A stretch of 64,000 bases of DNA. It comes from Microdochium bolleyi (Eukaryota; Ascomycota; Sordariomycetes; Xylariales; Microdochiaceae). Under the pieces are notes generated by a model. That model had not been told where the DNA came from. It did not search any database and saw only the letters and a list, made by a program, of their open reading frames with translations. Where the stretch lies: the NCBI GenBank assembly GCA_001566295.1, contig KQ964246.1, positions 868,001 through 932,000 of the forward strand, in the 5' to 3' direction. This document shows positions 47,365 to 59,643 of this stretch, piece by piece; position 1 is the stretch's first letter; the number at the start of each line of letters is the position of its first letter. The position numbers and the translations under genes were made by a program.

Positions 47365-50103
47365 ATGGTCAAGCTTCTCTCCCTCGCGGCCAGCCTGCTG
47401 GCTGCCGTCGCCGCCGCCTCGCCCGTCGTCGGTCAGGATGGCACCACCGCGGCTTCCCCCCACGCCGAGAAGCGGCAGTCGACGAGCTTCTGGTACGCCA
47501 ACATGGACCACACCGGCAATGCGCGTGGCTACGCTCCCGACCTCGACGGCGACTTCAACTACGCCGTGTACAAGGCCGTCGCTCCCGGCGATGGCGCGGG
47601 CATCCAGCGGGCCATCAACGAGGGCACCAACGGTGCCACGCGCCACGGCCAGTGGCTGGCCTCGCAGCCTAGGGTATGCTAGACCTCTGTCACATCTTCA
47701 GGAGCGCGGCATGGGTTTGGGCTAATGGGGGCATGCTTAGGTTGTGTATATCCCACCCGGCACGTACAGCATCAGTAAGACGATCTACATGAACACGGAC
47801 ACCATCCTCATGGGTGATGCCACAAACGTAAGCTCCCAACTCAATCTCATAGCTCAAGCACCACACAGACTAACATTTTCACAGCCACCCGTTCTTAAAG
47901 CCGCTGCTGGCTTCTCGGGTACCCAGCTGGTCAATGGTACGCACGAACCCGAATACATATTCTGTCTCTGTGGAAGCTTGATTTTAACCGAGTAAAATAC
48001 AGGCCAGGATCCCACCACTGGTATCTCGGGAGAGCTCTCCTTTGCCGTCGGCTTGAAGAATCTGATCCTGGACACGACCAGCATCGGTGGAGGTAAGGCA
48101 ACCCTACTGCCAGTATCTTCTGCAGTCAAGCTGACCGTGACCATTCGCACTTATCAGGCCAAGAGTTCACGGCACTTTACTGGGGAGTAGCTCAGGTCGC
48201 GCAGCTCCAGAACATCAAGATCCTGATGCCCTCGTCTTCGGGCAGCAACGCCGGACACACGGGCATCAGACTCGGGCGGGGATCAACCTTGGCTCTAGCT
48301 GATGTTCGGGTTGAGCGTGGTCTAGTACGACTTCTTCTCTTTCCGCCCAGAATTCGATTGATGAGCAATGACTTTGGAAACTAACAAAGCCATTATGTGT
48401 AGAACGGTATCTGGCAAGACGGCCATCAACAGGCTCTGTACAAGTCCATCTACTTCTACCAGAACACGGTTGGTATGCTTATCACTGGCGGCGCCACTGT
48501 CAGCATCTTGGCACCGACTTTCGACACTGTTGGCACTGGCGTTCTTTGCACGGGTGGCGCGCCTTACATCGGAATCGTGGATGGAACGGTCATAAACTCT
48601 GGCGTCACCTTCAAGACCACGGCTTATCCCTCGATCCTCATCGAGAATCTCAACAAGGACTCCCGCTCCACCAGCAACGTTGCTGAGGGCCCGAGTGGCA
48701 CGCTTCTCAACAGCAGATCTCACGTTGACACATTCACATACGGCAACACAGTTGGTCGTAACCCCGTCTATGGAGACACTTACACTACCAACGCACGACC
48801 CAGCATTCTCGCTCCCGGAGGGAAATATCCCGTCCTGCCTGCCCCCAACTATGCTGCAAACACCGTCGCCGACTTCATCAACGTCAAGGACCCTGCCCAG
48901 AACGGTGGCCGAACTGTTCTCGGCGACAACACCAGGGACGAGTCCCAGGTCCTCAACGCAATTCTGCAGCTCGCCGCCAGCACTAACAAGATTGCTTACT
49001 TCCCCTTCGGCAAGTACAGGGTGGACGACACTCTTCTTATCCCCAAGGGCTCTCGCATCGTGGGTGAGGCCTGGGCCACCATTACAGGCAACGGCGACAG
49101 GTTCAAGGACGAGAACAACCCCCGGCCCGTCATCAAGGTTGGCAATGCTGGCGATGTTGGCGTTGCCCAGATTTCCGACATGCGCTTCACCATCTCTGAT
49201 GTGCTGCCCGGAGCGATCTTGGTGCAATTCAACATGGCCGGCTCCAAGCCTGGCGATGTTGCTCTGTGGAACTCGCTGATCACCATCGGTGGCACTCGCG
49301 GCGCAGATGCCCTCAACTCCAAGTGCCACAGCGCAAGCAACGAGTGCAAGGGGGCTTTCCTAGGCATGCACTTCACCGCTAGCTCGTCCGCTTATGTCGA
49401 GAATGTGTGGAACTGGGTCGCTGACCACGGCACCGAAGAGTATGACGCCGGCTCGAACATTGCCGCAAAGGGTGGCGCTCTGGTTGAGTCGACAAAGGGC
49501 ACGTGGCTCCACGCCCTGGGCAGCGAGCACTACTGGCTCTACCAGCTCAACCTCCGCAAGGCCAGCAACGTGATGATCTCGCTGCTCCAGTCGGAGACGA
49601 ACTACGACCAGGGCGACAACGTCCAGCAGATCCCGCCCAAGCCGTGGACCGCCAACGTCTCCGGCTGGGGTGACCCGGATTTCTCGTGGTGCGGTGGCGG
49701 CGACACGCGCTGCCGCATGGGTTTCTCGAACTACATCAACGGCGGGTCCAACATCTACACGTACGCCTCGGCCTCATGGGCGTTCTTCAGCGGCCCAGGA
49801 TACCAGGGCTGTGCGGGACAATTTGCTTGCCAGAGTGAGTTTGGTTCTTTTGAGGATCAGTTATCTTCATCTTGAATACGCCTCGGAAACAAATGCTAAC
49901 ACAATATTTTTCTTTTCTTCTTAGATCACCTCCACTGGATTGAGCAGACGCCTTCCAACTTCCAAGCCTTCGGTCTCTGCGGCAAAGACAGCTGGGCCGC
50001 CCTGCGTCTCGGGGATGGTACTGTTATTACCAGCGAGCCCAACTTCAAGGGTTCGTGGGCCGGTGGCGCCGGCGGCTCCCTTGTGGGCAGATACACCCCG
50101 TAA
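47365..50103 (+). CDS. Secreted exo-beta-1,3-glucanase, GH55
   Basis: Predicted 771 aa from seven exons (47365-47673, 47741-47827, 47885-47936, 48003-48092, 48158-48324, 48403-49834, 49925-50103). A signal peptide (MVKLLSLAASLLAAVAAAS) is followed by a KR Kex2-type site near residue 37. The mature start FWYANMDHTGNARGYAPD and the two beta-helix repeats (VVYIPPGTYSISKTIYMNTD early, IAYFPFGKYRVDDTLLIPKG late) are the GH55 tandem-domain signature. GIWQDGHQQALYKSIYFYQN after intron 6 and LGSEHYWLYQLNLRKASNV near the catalytic cleft also match. GH55 enzymes release glucose from laminarin-type glucans, for wall remodelling or attack on other fungi. Every junction keeps phase and family sequence. 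Confidence 0.94.
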
Positions 50104-51209
50104 AGGAGCCACGCGATATGATCTATAGCTCCGCTTAGGAGTGAGAGGTTGGCGTCGGAGCATGCAGCCAGCTATACGTCTGTACAAGGCAGCTGAGGCC
50201 TCGAGGATTTTGGGATCATGTCATTAGCATTTATTAGATTAGGTGTGAGCCGTCAGCTCTCTATTCTAGCCCTGAACATCAATGCGCATTCGGCTCCCCG
50301 ACATCACTCTTCGTATATGGTGAGCATGTCTACTGTCGACTCCTCTATCATACGAGCAGAGCAACTTCAGATATGCGACCGCGGCAGTGTATCCCGATGC
50401 AGCTCGAGGATCTCATTGCCAGCCAGCTCTCCCTTGCTCGCTCTGCCAGCGTGCAACCTTCCATTCCGTGGCATCAGATAGCTGGAACCGGCCTGGTTGT
50501 GACAAGCACACAATAAGTGATCACGGGTCGAACTTCCTGCCATCCTCCGAGCCCTGTGTCTCGCCAAGGCCCGTGGTCCTCGCCCGGTCCTGCTGGAAGT
50601 ACGGGTTTGCGTCTCAGGACAGGGCTCTGATGTGTAGCTCTGTGCCTGTAGAGCTCCAAGCTCCGGTCTCTTCAAAGACCAGGAGGTACTTCCAGAGACA
50701 CGCGTTGCTGCCGAAAGAGGTGTGCCAGCCTCTGACGGAAAAGTGGTTGTGCGCGCAAAGCTGATTGTTCTGCCTAGCGTACCGGAAAGCCTCGCTCGAC
50801 TTCTGTCCTGGAGGGAGTTCGACGATCGTACTGCAGTCGTGTCATGGGATTGTTTCAGTGCGCAGGTTCCCGAGTACCTGATAATGGCAAGTGGGCGCGC
50901 ATCAAACGGTCGTGGATGCTGGTTTCCTGTTGTGGTTCAAGATCCAGAATGTGCGCCGCTGGCGGGGGTCATGTCACCGACCGTGGCGGGACTGCTTCCC
51001 GCATGAAGAGGCTCGGCGCCGTTGGTATTCATGACGCGGTAGATAGAAGGCCTATCAATATGACCGGGTGGTGAATGTCGTGGCGTAATTGGAGCCTCTT
51101 GAGAACTCTTCTCCATTCGCAGTACGAGTTGGGCCCTTGTGTATGTTTGCGTGGCGGCAAATCTTCTCAGCCATGCTGGTTTCGATTCCTCTGTCTTCGA
51201 TCTGCATCT
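50104..51209. other. Intergenic GH55 / small membrane protein
   Basis: About 1.1 kb at the convergent 3' ends of both genes; no recognisable gene. Confidence 0.5.
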
Positions 51210-51623
51210 TCAGCAGCCGCTGTCGACCTGGTCTTTGGACGGGCGACTCGTCTCGTGGACCTTTGTGCTGCTCTTTGATACTTGCTCGTCCTGGCCGTGC
51301 TCTGGGCGCGTTGTATCTGATGTTGTCGCCGTGCCTTGCGGCGACGGGGCCGCCGCGGGAGCTGTGAAAAACGGTTCTTGCGCGGCACCCACGGAAGATG
51401 TCGTAGAGGAGCCCTTGGACAATGGCGCTGACGAAGCCACGGTGTCGGCAGCTTCGAGATCGACCATCCTCCGGTCAGCGTCGGCCGCCTCCGCCTTGAG
51501 AGCGCGGACCTTGCTGCGCCGGCGGGCAGCCCAGATGCACACGCCGATGAAGCCGATTGTCAGGACGCCCACAAAGGTGACGCCCGCGGCCAGGCCGATC
51601 ATTGTCCGGTGGTCGAGAGACAT
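51210..51623 (-). CDS. Small single-pass membrane protein, unknown function
   Basis: Intronless frame of 137 aa beginning MSLDHRTM at 51623. A hydrophobic segment of about 20 residues (GLAAGVTFVGVLTIGFIGVCIW) is followed at once by AARRRSK, a classic stop-transfer pattern, so the N-terminus is probably outside or lumenal and the C-terminus cytosolic. A short charged helix (RALKAEAADADRRMVDLEAAD) and then a Ser/Thr/Pro-rich disordered tail follow. I do not recognise the family. A longer in-frame start at 51746 would add a charged Lys/Gln-rich stretch before the membrane segment. The opposite strand is also open here, so coding status rests on the coherent membrane topology. Confidence 0.55.
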   Translation of the reverse strand: MSLDHRTMIGLAAGVTFVGVLTIGFIGVCIWAARRRSKVRALKAEAADADRRMVDLEAADTVASSAPLSKGSSTTSSVGAAQEPFFTAPAAAPSPQGTATTSDTTRPEHGQDEQVSKSSTKVHETSRPSKDQVDSGC

Positions 51624-53795
51624 GATTGTCTGTTGCTGTTTCTTCTCTCCCCTTGGGTTTTTTTTTTTCTGGCCCAGTTGTTCGTTGAAAAGCTCCTCCC
51701 ACCCTTGTGAGCTCTTGGCAGAGGAAAGAGACCGACACTGGAACACCTTTTCGGAAGCTGGTCAACCGTGGTTGAACAAGTGAAGTTGCTGGAAGTATGA
51801 TTCTTTGAGGTCGGAAGCCCGCAGATGCCCGCTGGCTGTCTGGACGGGAAGTCGGAGGATTGCCCGGAATGGCTCCGGCGAGGGCCCACCTGCAGTCCCG
51901 CGTGTCGGCTGGCTTTCGGTCCTACTTGCGCCTAGCGAGCAGCGCCTGCGTGGATATGACAGCAGGAGCCGCCGACAGTATTCGATGGAGGAGAGGAGCC
52001 GGACCGACAAGTCTGAAACAGTGGGAGTTCGCTTGCAGATATGTTGGCCATGGACAATGGCGAGAACGGGAAGGCAAGAGTTGATGGTGCCCATCCGTGG
52101 CCGAGAAAAGCGACCATCAAGTCCAGACGCAGTGGGGACCAGTGACGCAACATGGCAGGCCGTGCGGTTGCCAGCACTGTCCTCTGAAGATCTCAAGGGG
52201 GGAACTTCTGCGGTCAGATTGCGGCACCTAGACAGTAGTCAATCCGTAGATAGAGAGCCCTGCGCAGTCATCGGCCCGTGTTTCTGCGTCTCTGTGCCGC
52301 CCATCTCGCCATCCCCAGCACTTCGGCAAGACCACAAAAAAAACTAAAAAAAAACTCACATGATCTCTGCTGATCCACAGGCTTGTAGGGTATGTAACAA
52401 GCCGAGCAGCCGCGAGCGTCCCTCAGCCGCAGCCGGGTGAGTGGCCAGCAGCAGGGAAGAAACGGCGACAAGAACCCGCGAGAGGGGAAAAAAAAGAGGC
52501 CCGAAGTCGAGAAGGGTCTGCCTGTTTGGGACCCCCGACGGATCTGCCACGCCAAGCAGCGCCACTGCCGTGCGGTGCAAACCCTACTCCCAGCGGAATT
52601 TTTGGAGGGCTGCGACCTCGCAGGGCTCACAGGCAGCACTGGGGCGGCAGTTACTCTAGTCGCTCTGGCGTACGTCTTCGTTGCAACTCGAGTCGAGTGC
52701 GGTGTCTCATGCATGCAGTCGAGTGGTTAGTTTTTTGCCCGAGAGTGACAGGGGGCCCCCTCCCCGTGCCGCACACCATCGAAGCTGCTTTGCCGCGCCT
52801 AGGGCATGTCCAAGGCGGCCTGGAGACGGACGGGACACTGTGAGATTGCGACCTGCTTGACGGGAGAGTCAGTTCTGCCGATGATTGTCCAGGGCGGAGA
52901 GAGTGGAGGCGATCCTGGCAAGGGCCACGGACCAGACAAGGCACCTTCCAGCCGTGCCAGTCATCTGCCACGCTCTTCTGCAACACGAGCCCCGAAAGCT
53001 TGGTCGGACAGGCCAGACCCTCCTCCACGCGATCAAAGCGCCCGGCAGATCTCTCATTCTTGCCACAGACTTTTCGATAAGAGCAGGGGTGGCTGGCGCA
53101 TCAAGATGAAAGGTGGCTGCGGATGAGCGAGTGTGTGCGGGGCCGAGCCGGCAGTCGTTGTTGGAGTTGTTTTCCCATGGTTGCGACGATCGTGGGTTGC
53201 CTCTTTACTGACGACCAGACTCGACTATCTCGCTGTCTCTCTTCATAGAATGCGTGGCAGACACTGAACTTGTTCAAGGATTGGCCACTGGGTTCTCAGC
53301 ACCTCCCCCGTATACAGTCTCGAGTGCGTGCCTTCCTCGCCAGAGCACAATCTGCCAACCCATTCTGAACCATACAGTAGACCGTGCAGTGCAGCGCCTC
53401 CTATACCAGATTCGTCATCAAGTCCAGAGACACATGCAGGAGTGCTCCGAGCCCGAACAAAGGACGTGCTTCAGTTACATCAGGCATGGATACTGGTGAA
53501 TATTGATGTTTCATTGCGGCTCGCCCCGCCGTAAAATATCCCTGGAGCATTTGGAGACGGGCACGTCTACTGCGTATACACGTCACGAAAGGCCCGTCCA
53601 TAATGTTGCTGATGTGGGCGATCAGTGGTGGTATTGGGCTACGTTACCATGCACCGTGCCAGCAGGGGAATCATCTTCGCGGCATGGGCTTGTGACAATG
53701 TTGCTGAATATTCTGTTTAGCCTACGCCGGCCATGCATGAAGATGCACACCATGAGAAGCTGGCAGGGCTTGGAGAGCCTAGTCGTGAAGGAGCC
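51624..53795. other. Intergenic region
   Basis: About 2.2 kb with only short chance frames on both strands. A purine-rich A-run region lies at about 52330-52360. No RNA gene or repeat recognised. Confidence 0.5.
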
Positions 53796-55691
53796 TCAAC
53801 AGCGGAAGTAGCGCTTCTCGATCCACCGGTCTTCAAAGTCTGCAACCAGGTTGCCAACCACGACTGTCACCTCGGGGAAAACCCTCGTCAGCCGGTGAAT
53901 GCCGACCCGGCCCGCCGAGTACGTCGCAACCACGATGCGATCCTGCCGCACGCCGTGGTCCACCAGTACCTGTACAGCCATGAGCGCAGATCCTCCGCTG
54001 GACATTTGCGCGTCGAGGAGAAGGACGCTGTCATGCTTCTCAATATCGCTGGGCAACTTCAGGTAGTGCAGCTCCGGCTCGCCAGTGCGCACGTTGGACT
54101 GGATGAGCAGCCGACCCGTCCGGCAGTCGGGAATAACCCTCCGGAGGCCAGTCTCGAATGTGGCACCGCCGCGCAGGACGATGACTGCGCTGACTTCGCC
54201 TTGGGCCGCGAGTCCCATATACTTGTAGCCTGCTGAGGTCTCTACGGCTTTCGATTCGAACATTACATTGTTCAGAGACCTGCTACAATGTCAGCCTGGA
54301 TGCAGTTCTGGGTTCATAAATAGAAGGGCTACGCACATTTCAATAAGAAGACTGGTGAGTCTGTCGAAATAGAAGATGAAGTCCTCGCTGGAAGTATCAA
54401 TGTCCTGGATGATGGTGTTCATGCCCCGGAGCTGTGTTGTTGGCGTCAGGATCACCACCTTCTCAGAGAGGGGTTCATTGTCGTAGCCAGTCTCGAGAGT
54501 CTTCAACGCCGCTCTATGGTGTGTCGACTTCTCGACCAGTTTCCGCTCGATATATTGCGTAACCATTGCTACAATACTCGTCAGCTTTTGCCATATCGGA
54601 TGTCTTGGTCCGCGTACTCATGGCTACTACGTTCTCAATACCACGAGGGACGATGATATCTGCGCGAAAAAGTCAGCATCGAAGCAAGCTTTGGGCAATA
54701 TATATGAGGACTGACCGGCATTATTCCGTTGCGGTTGCACAAACTACCACCCAGGTCAGTTGGGAGCACTGAATGCAAACTCCGAAATCCAGGGCCTACC
54801 TGTTCGAAGTTCGGCTTGACGAAACCAAACCACTGCTTGATACAGCCCTCGACAGTTCGGCCGCGGTCCTTCACATCGCGTAATACTGGATCATGGTCAG
54901 CACTTCGTTCTGCCTTGAGGATGACTGTCGAGCGTACTTCTCCGGGACAAGCAAGTGTCCATATCGGCCTCGCAATACAACTAGAATTACTGTCAATGAC
55001 CACTTGCGCTCGATGTCACACAGTCGCTTCAGTACCTTCATGTCCATGAGCTCCATTACCCGCTCATCATAGAGCGCGAAGATTCCCTCGAGGACGAGAA
55101 CATGGGGCGAATAGATAGAGGTCGTGGAGTCGAGCCGCGCATGTTTTTCGAAAGAGTACTGAGGGATCTCAGCTCGTTTGCTGCCAGTCATTGTCAGAGC
55201 TCTGCCGCACCGCTTTCAACAAAGTGGTGCCATCTACCCAGCTTTCAGATTTCGCAGTGTTTCCACCAGGGCGTCGAAGTCGATGGCCTGTGTTCGACTT
55301 AGTGCTCCTCCGTGGGAAGATGATACAGCCGAGCGGAACATACGTCTGGAGAGTCAAAGTCATATTCGTTGAGGAAAGCCTTTCTGGATTGTTCTGGGGT
55401 CAAGGGCTTGTAGTAAGAGTCCTGTAGAGCGACAGTCAGTACATGTGATCACAGTCCAATATCCGGTTGGTTTCGCCCACGTACCATGGACAAGATGACA
55501 ACCCAGGGCAGATTCAGCTTGCTGACGATGGCGTGTGACAGCGTCGACTTGCCAGACCCAGAGCTGCCCGCAACTCCAATGATACTCAGATCAGCCCATG
55601 GAGGGCTGTAGTGCACCCGCTTGGCGATGGTGTCGGACTTGTCCATTGGGTTTTCCAGTCCGATCGCCGGTGAGCTGACTCCAGTGTTCAT
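53796..55691 (-). CDS. URK1: Uridine/cytidine kinase Urk1 with C-terminal UPRT-like domain
   Basis: Predicted 464 aa from ten exons (55485-55691, 55344-55421, 55238-55287, 55036-55180, 54938-54980, 54800-54885, 54716-54743, 54618-54659, 54337-54568, 53796-54279). Nine introns of 49-63 bp all keep phase. The kinase half has P-loop GSSGSGKST (residues 42-50), MDSYYKPLTPEQ, FDSPDAIDFD, LEGIFALYDERV, EADMDTCLSRR and RDVKDRGRTVEGCIKQWF, the uridine kinase series, ending with PQRNNADIIVPRG. The C-terminal half is a uracil phosphoribosyltransferase-like domain with a divergent PRPP loop. Urk1 phosphorylates uridine and cytidine in pyrimidine salvage. The ATG at 55691 was used because the frame upstream lacks another ATG. 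It is head-to-head with GID8. Confidence 0.93.
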
Positions 55692-56646
55692 GGTGGCGGC
55701 TGTGCTGGACAAAGCCGAGCATGTAAGAGTTCAGAATGGCACCGATGTAGACGAGGACACGGCGCTATACGCAACCAGAAGATGAAGCCAGCTGCAGCAG
55801 AAGACGCGGACCAGAGACACCGTCGCGGCAGCCTGGGGAGCAAGCGGATACAGAATTTGAGGATTCGCAGCCTGACTGTCGCGTGCCTCCAGAGGCTGTC
55901 ACAAGGAACGGCCCAGACGGTGGAGGTCAGCGGCGCTCCGGCCGGTGCCGCATCTGGCAGGCGCAGTATTTTGCAGTGGCCCCGTCGGCTACCGGTATCC
56001 TTGATCTGACACTGCCCATGCGGGCGATAATATGCACGGTGCGTCGAGGATAGATGTGTAGGCACAGGCGGCCATGGATTTTCACAGGACCTTTCAGAGA
56101 GCATGTTCAAAGATGTATTTGGCTGTATTCATTTCGTCATCAAGGGGTGTCACATCCGTGAAGCTGGCAGGACGTGACTCGACCTTGGGACCCTTGGGAA
56201 GTGCAGCAAGTGTGCTGGAGATCAGGGCAGTTGCAGCGGCCGCCAGCCTGGGAGAGCTCAAGGGGTCTGCGTAGCGCGTCCTACCGGCACCCCGCTTTCT
56301 GCTCTCGTTCTGCCTGCCTGAGACCGCTCAGCACAAGTGGTCAAAGCTCTTCTTCTGCTCGGCGTCTTGACGTCGAGTTTTCTGCACCGGGGTCGACTGA
56401 GCCTCACCACCATCTCTTCTTCCTCACGATCCCGCGTCTGCCTGCCATTCGCCTGCCCTTCGCAGATCCCGTCGACTCGACCACTACCGACCTCTCATTG
56501 CCGGTTCTAGTGGCAGACTCTCTGCACATATTGTCATCCCTGGCGCCACGCGCGTGGCAGATGCGCCGCTGAACACTTCGTTTCTCGCGGATTCGTTCCT
56601 TCGTGACTGGCAGCTTTCGAAGCTGCCATCCCTCCCCGACTGCAAA
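55692..56646. other. Divergent region URK1 / GID8
   Basis: About 950 bp between divergent start codons. The GID8 side is pyrimidine-rich from about 56290. No other gene recognised. Confidence 0.5.
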
Positions 56647-57848
56647 ATGGTACGTCAACGCTGGGCGCGTCTAAGCGCGTCTTTTCTCACACCATACTGA
56701 CTTTGCCCAGACATCCTCCACGTCCACAACGACGCCTTTGCACCTCTTCTCGCAACAGGTCCAAGACGTGAAGACTCCCAAAAGGTAAGCTTCTGCCTCT
56801 CTGTCAACACTGCCCTCGCCTCCGGTCGCTCTTCATATGATGTAACGAATAATCAATGGGAATCTCTCCGAGAATTTATAATGCGGATAAAGATTTTATC
56901 TTTTCTTTCTGAACACCAAGACACCGAACTTCATCATATATACCCCGACGCGCACTGTTGGAACCCCGAACTAACAAGCGCAGTGACATCAATGCGTTGA
57001 TCCTAGACTATCTCACCGTTGCCGGGTATCCGAATGCGGCTGCCAAGTTCTCCGCAGAGGCCAACCTCCAGCCTCAACAAGACATGTCAGACATCCAGGC
57101 GCGGCAGAGGATCCAAGCGTCCATACACAGAGGCGACATCGAGGCTGCTGTCGACGAGCTAAACGACCTCGATCCATCTGTAAGCACCCTCCAACACTAA
57201 GTCTTCCTGCACACTGTCGCTATGATTAGAACAAGAGTTTTATCATGCACCACTCATATAGTCTTCGGGCTATTGATGAGAAACAACCACTTTTCTATGA
57301 GCAAATCTTTCTTTTATCCATTCATTTCAGCCGATGCAACGTCCTTATTGTGGCAAGGCTAACATGGATGATAGATACTAGATGAGGACGCCGATCTCCA
57401 CTTTGCAGTCCTGCGCCTGCAGCTGGTCGAACTGATTAGAACATGCACGGCGAGTCCGGGAGGTGATATCACGCAGGCCCTCGACTTTGCCACGTCTCAG
57501 CTTGGACCGCGTGCCTCGCAAGACACGAGGTACCTGGACGATCTTGAGAAGACAATGACCCTGCTTGTGTTTCCCCATGACAGTCTAGACCCTCCACTGG
57601 CAGCGCTTCTGCAGCCTGGACTGCGCCGCACCGTCGCAGACCAGGTCAACAAGGCTATCCTTGAGGGCCAGAGTCAGCGGCGCGAGACTGCGATCCGCCA
57701 GCTCGTGATGATGCGAGTATGGAGCGAGATCACTGCCCGGAGTGAGACGAAGAAGGACCTCCCTCCACGGATTGAACTCGGCCTTGATGGTGAAGAGTCT
57801 CTCAAGCGTGAGAACGGTCACGACGAGCCAATGTCCATGAACGCGTAA
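56647..57848 (+). CDS. GID8: GID/CTLH E3 complex subunit Gid8
   Basis: Predicted 248 aa from four coding exons (56647-56649, 56711-56784, 56984-57179, 57375-57848). The first coding exon is just the ATG, directly followed by a GTACGT donor. The protein then reads TSSTSTTTPLHLFSQQVQDVK; a LisH motif follows (DINALILDYLTVAGYPNAAAKF), then CTLH (SDIQARQRIQASIHRGDIEAAVDELNDLDP) and CRA (LHFAVLRLQLVELIRTC through AILEGQSQRRETAIRQLV). This is the order of Gid8/Twa1, a scaffold of the GID ubiquitin ligase that degrades gluconeogenic enzymes after glucose return. Length is usual for fungi. Introns 2 and 3 are about 195-200 bp. Confidence 0.9.
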
Positions 57849-58245
57849 TTGTGCATATGACTTCTATTTGATTTGTTTTGTGCATTGGGCCCACAAAGAA
57901 GCGTTTTCACCCAAGGGCTTGCAAGGCGTTCGGGGTACTATATAGTTGGTTTCGACACAGTTGAGCCGCGGTGAAGGCGTTTCCCTTTAAACATAAATCA
58001 TTCCACAAGATACCAGCAGGGGGCGAATACAGACCACAAATTACACATACACACAACTACGCTGAGGACGGACAGGACTCTTTTGATATATCGCTTGTCC
58101 TTTTTATGTACAAAAAGTCTCACGTGTAGTGAAGACCGGAGCAACGACTACGATACCAAAATGTCTGTATGTCCGATTGGCTTCTCATCCTTGTACACAT
58201 TCCTTCCTTTGCCCGACCCCCTGAGCCTAGATAAGCACCCCCAGA
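57849..58245. other. Convergent 3' region, GID8 / NDUFS4
   Basis: About 400 bp between convergent stops; nothing else recognised. Confidence 0.6.
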
Positions 58246-59235
58246 CTACTTGGTCCGGATGTGCTTGAGCTTGCCCGGCGAGTAGAGGAAGTTGTTGGCG
58301 TAGGCCTTGGGGCTGATGACGCGCTCCTTGGGCTCCTGGACAAAGTACTCGTACCCTTGCTTCTCGGCGAAGGCGACGGCGGCCTCCTTGGACTTGAACT
58401 CGAGCCTGGTGCCCTGCATCATGTCGGCCGAGGACTGCCAGCCCATCAGCGGGTTCTCCCAGCGGTGGCCCTTGGCCAAGATGTCCCAGTCCATGCGCCA
58501 GTGGTGGGAGCCCCAGTTTCCGGACTGTGTCGCGGGTTTGGCCTGCTTGTAGATGCTGTTTTGAGGTGAACAGGAAAATTATCAGGTTAGCAGGTCAGGT
58601 CTTGGCTCTGAAGCTAATGTGTTCGGCAGAGCTCGTCTCTTCGTGGTGGTCCCTTGGGTGTTCATGCATACCGGACAGTTCTGGCCTGCAGCTCGATGGG
58701 AGCGCCGGAGAGCACGGCGGCAGGGAGGACGTCGACGTCTTCACTGCCATCCATGACACGCTTGGGAACGGGGGTGAAAGTTCTGGAAGGTGATTGCATC
58801 AGCATCTGCTCATGTTTCTGCTCCGCTGCTCGAATATCTGTCTGGTGAAGTGTATAACACGCCCCAGGAGCTCCTCAAGTGTCGCACACTCAGCGAAAAG
58901 AAAGCACTCGGGGCATTCATGCAGCGAGAGGAAACTTGATCCTCCCACTTGAGAGCAGATTGAGTGGACGGCACAGGGGTGGTGGTTCGAAATGGCCAGA
59001 CGTACGAGGTAGCCTTGTCGGTGTGGACGGTGTAGTCTGGCGAGTTCGGTAGCCTCTCTTTGGGGACGACAGGGACATGGCTGGCCGGCTCGGGGCTGTT
59101 GCTCATGGCGGTCGGGCCAGTCTTGTCGGCGGCGTCTGTGGTCTGGAGGCGACGCTGGACGATTGACGAGGGTGCCACGCGAGGGGCGGCGGTCCTTAGC
59201 AGCCGAGCTGCGGAGACGGATCTGAGGGATGCCAT
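58246..59235 (-). CDS. Complex I subunit NDUFS4 (Neurospora 21-kDa type)
   Basis: Predicted 216 aa from three exons (59006-59235, 58672-58782, 58246-58555; introns 58783-59005 and 58556-58671). The N-terminus MASLRSVSAARLLRTAAPRVAP is an Arg/Ser/Ala-rich mitochondrial presequence. The conserved part includes ARTVRIYKQAKPATQSGNWG across intron 2, HHWRMDWDILAKGHRWENPLMGW, and the end RVISPKAYANNFLYSPGKLKHIRTK. NDUFS4 sits on the peripheral arm of NADH:ubiquinone oxidoreductase near the NADH module and is needed for its assembly. The start fits both the presequence and family length. It is head-to-head with ATP17. Confidence 0.94.
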
Positions 59236-59643
59236 TGTGTCTGCTCCTTCTGCGAATGTGTCGTCGAGGGGTCGGTTTGAGTGCCGGTAGTGTTGTGGTC
59301 GACGGCGATTGAACGACGGCGTCGAGCCTCTTTGCTGTGGGAGTTGGTGATTCCATCCTCAAGGTTGAGGTGCAGGCAGACCGGGTGGGTCTGGCGGTCA
59401 TGAATTGGCGGGGTCTGATTGGCGCTTGCGGCAAATCATCGCGCTAACCAGCAAGTGAGTTCTTTTCGTCCTCTGGCCTGCCCGTGTGGCCGGCCGCAAG
59501 CTCCTTCGCAAACCGCCCTCCGAAAGATTCCATCACCAACCCCATCGTCTCAACCACAAGCCGTCGATTGAGGTTCGCGACCAACGACCCCCAATTGACC
59601 TTTCGATCTTCTCCCGACGTCTCCGCCGCACCCGCCCGCCATC
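59236..59643. promoter_or_regulatory. Bidirectional NDUFS4 / ATP17 promoter region
   Basis: 408 bp separate the start codons of two divergent nuclear respiratory-chain genes, so their core promoters share this space. The ATP17 side is pyrimidine-rich. No binding motif is claimed. Confidence 0.6.

Noticed and set aside
51139..51783. 214-codon plus-strand frame opposite the small membrane protein
   Set aside because: The minus-strand product has coherent topology (membrane helix plus basic stop-transfer); the plus-strand one does not.
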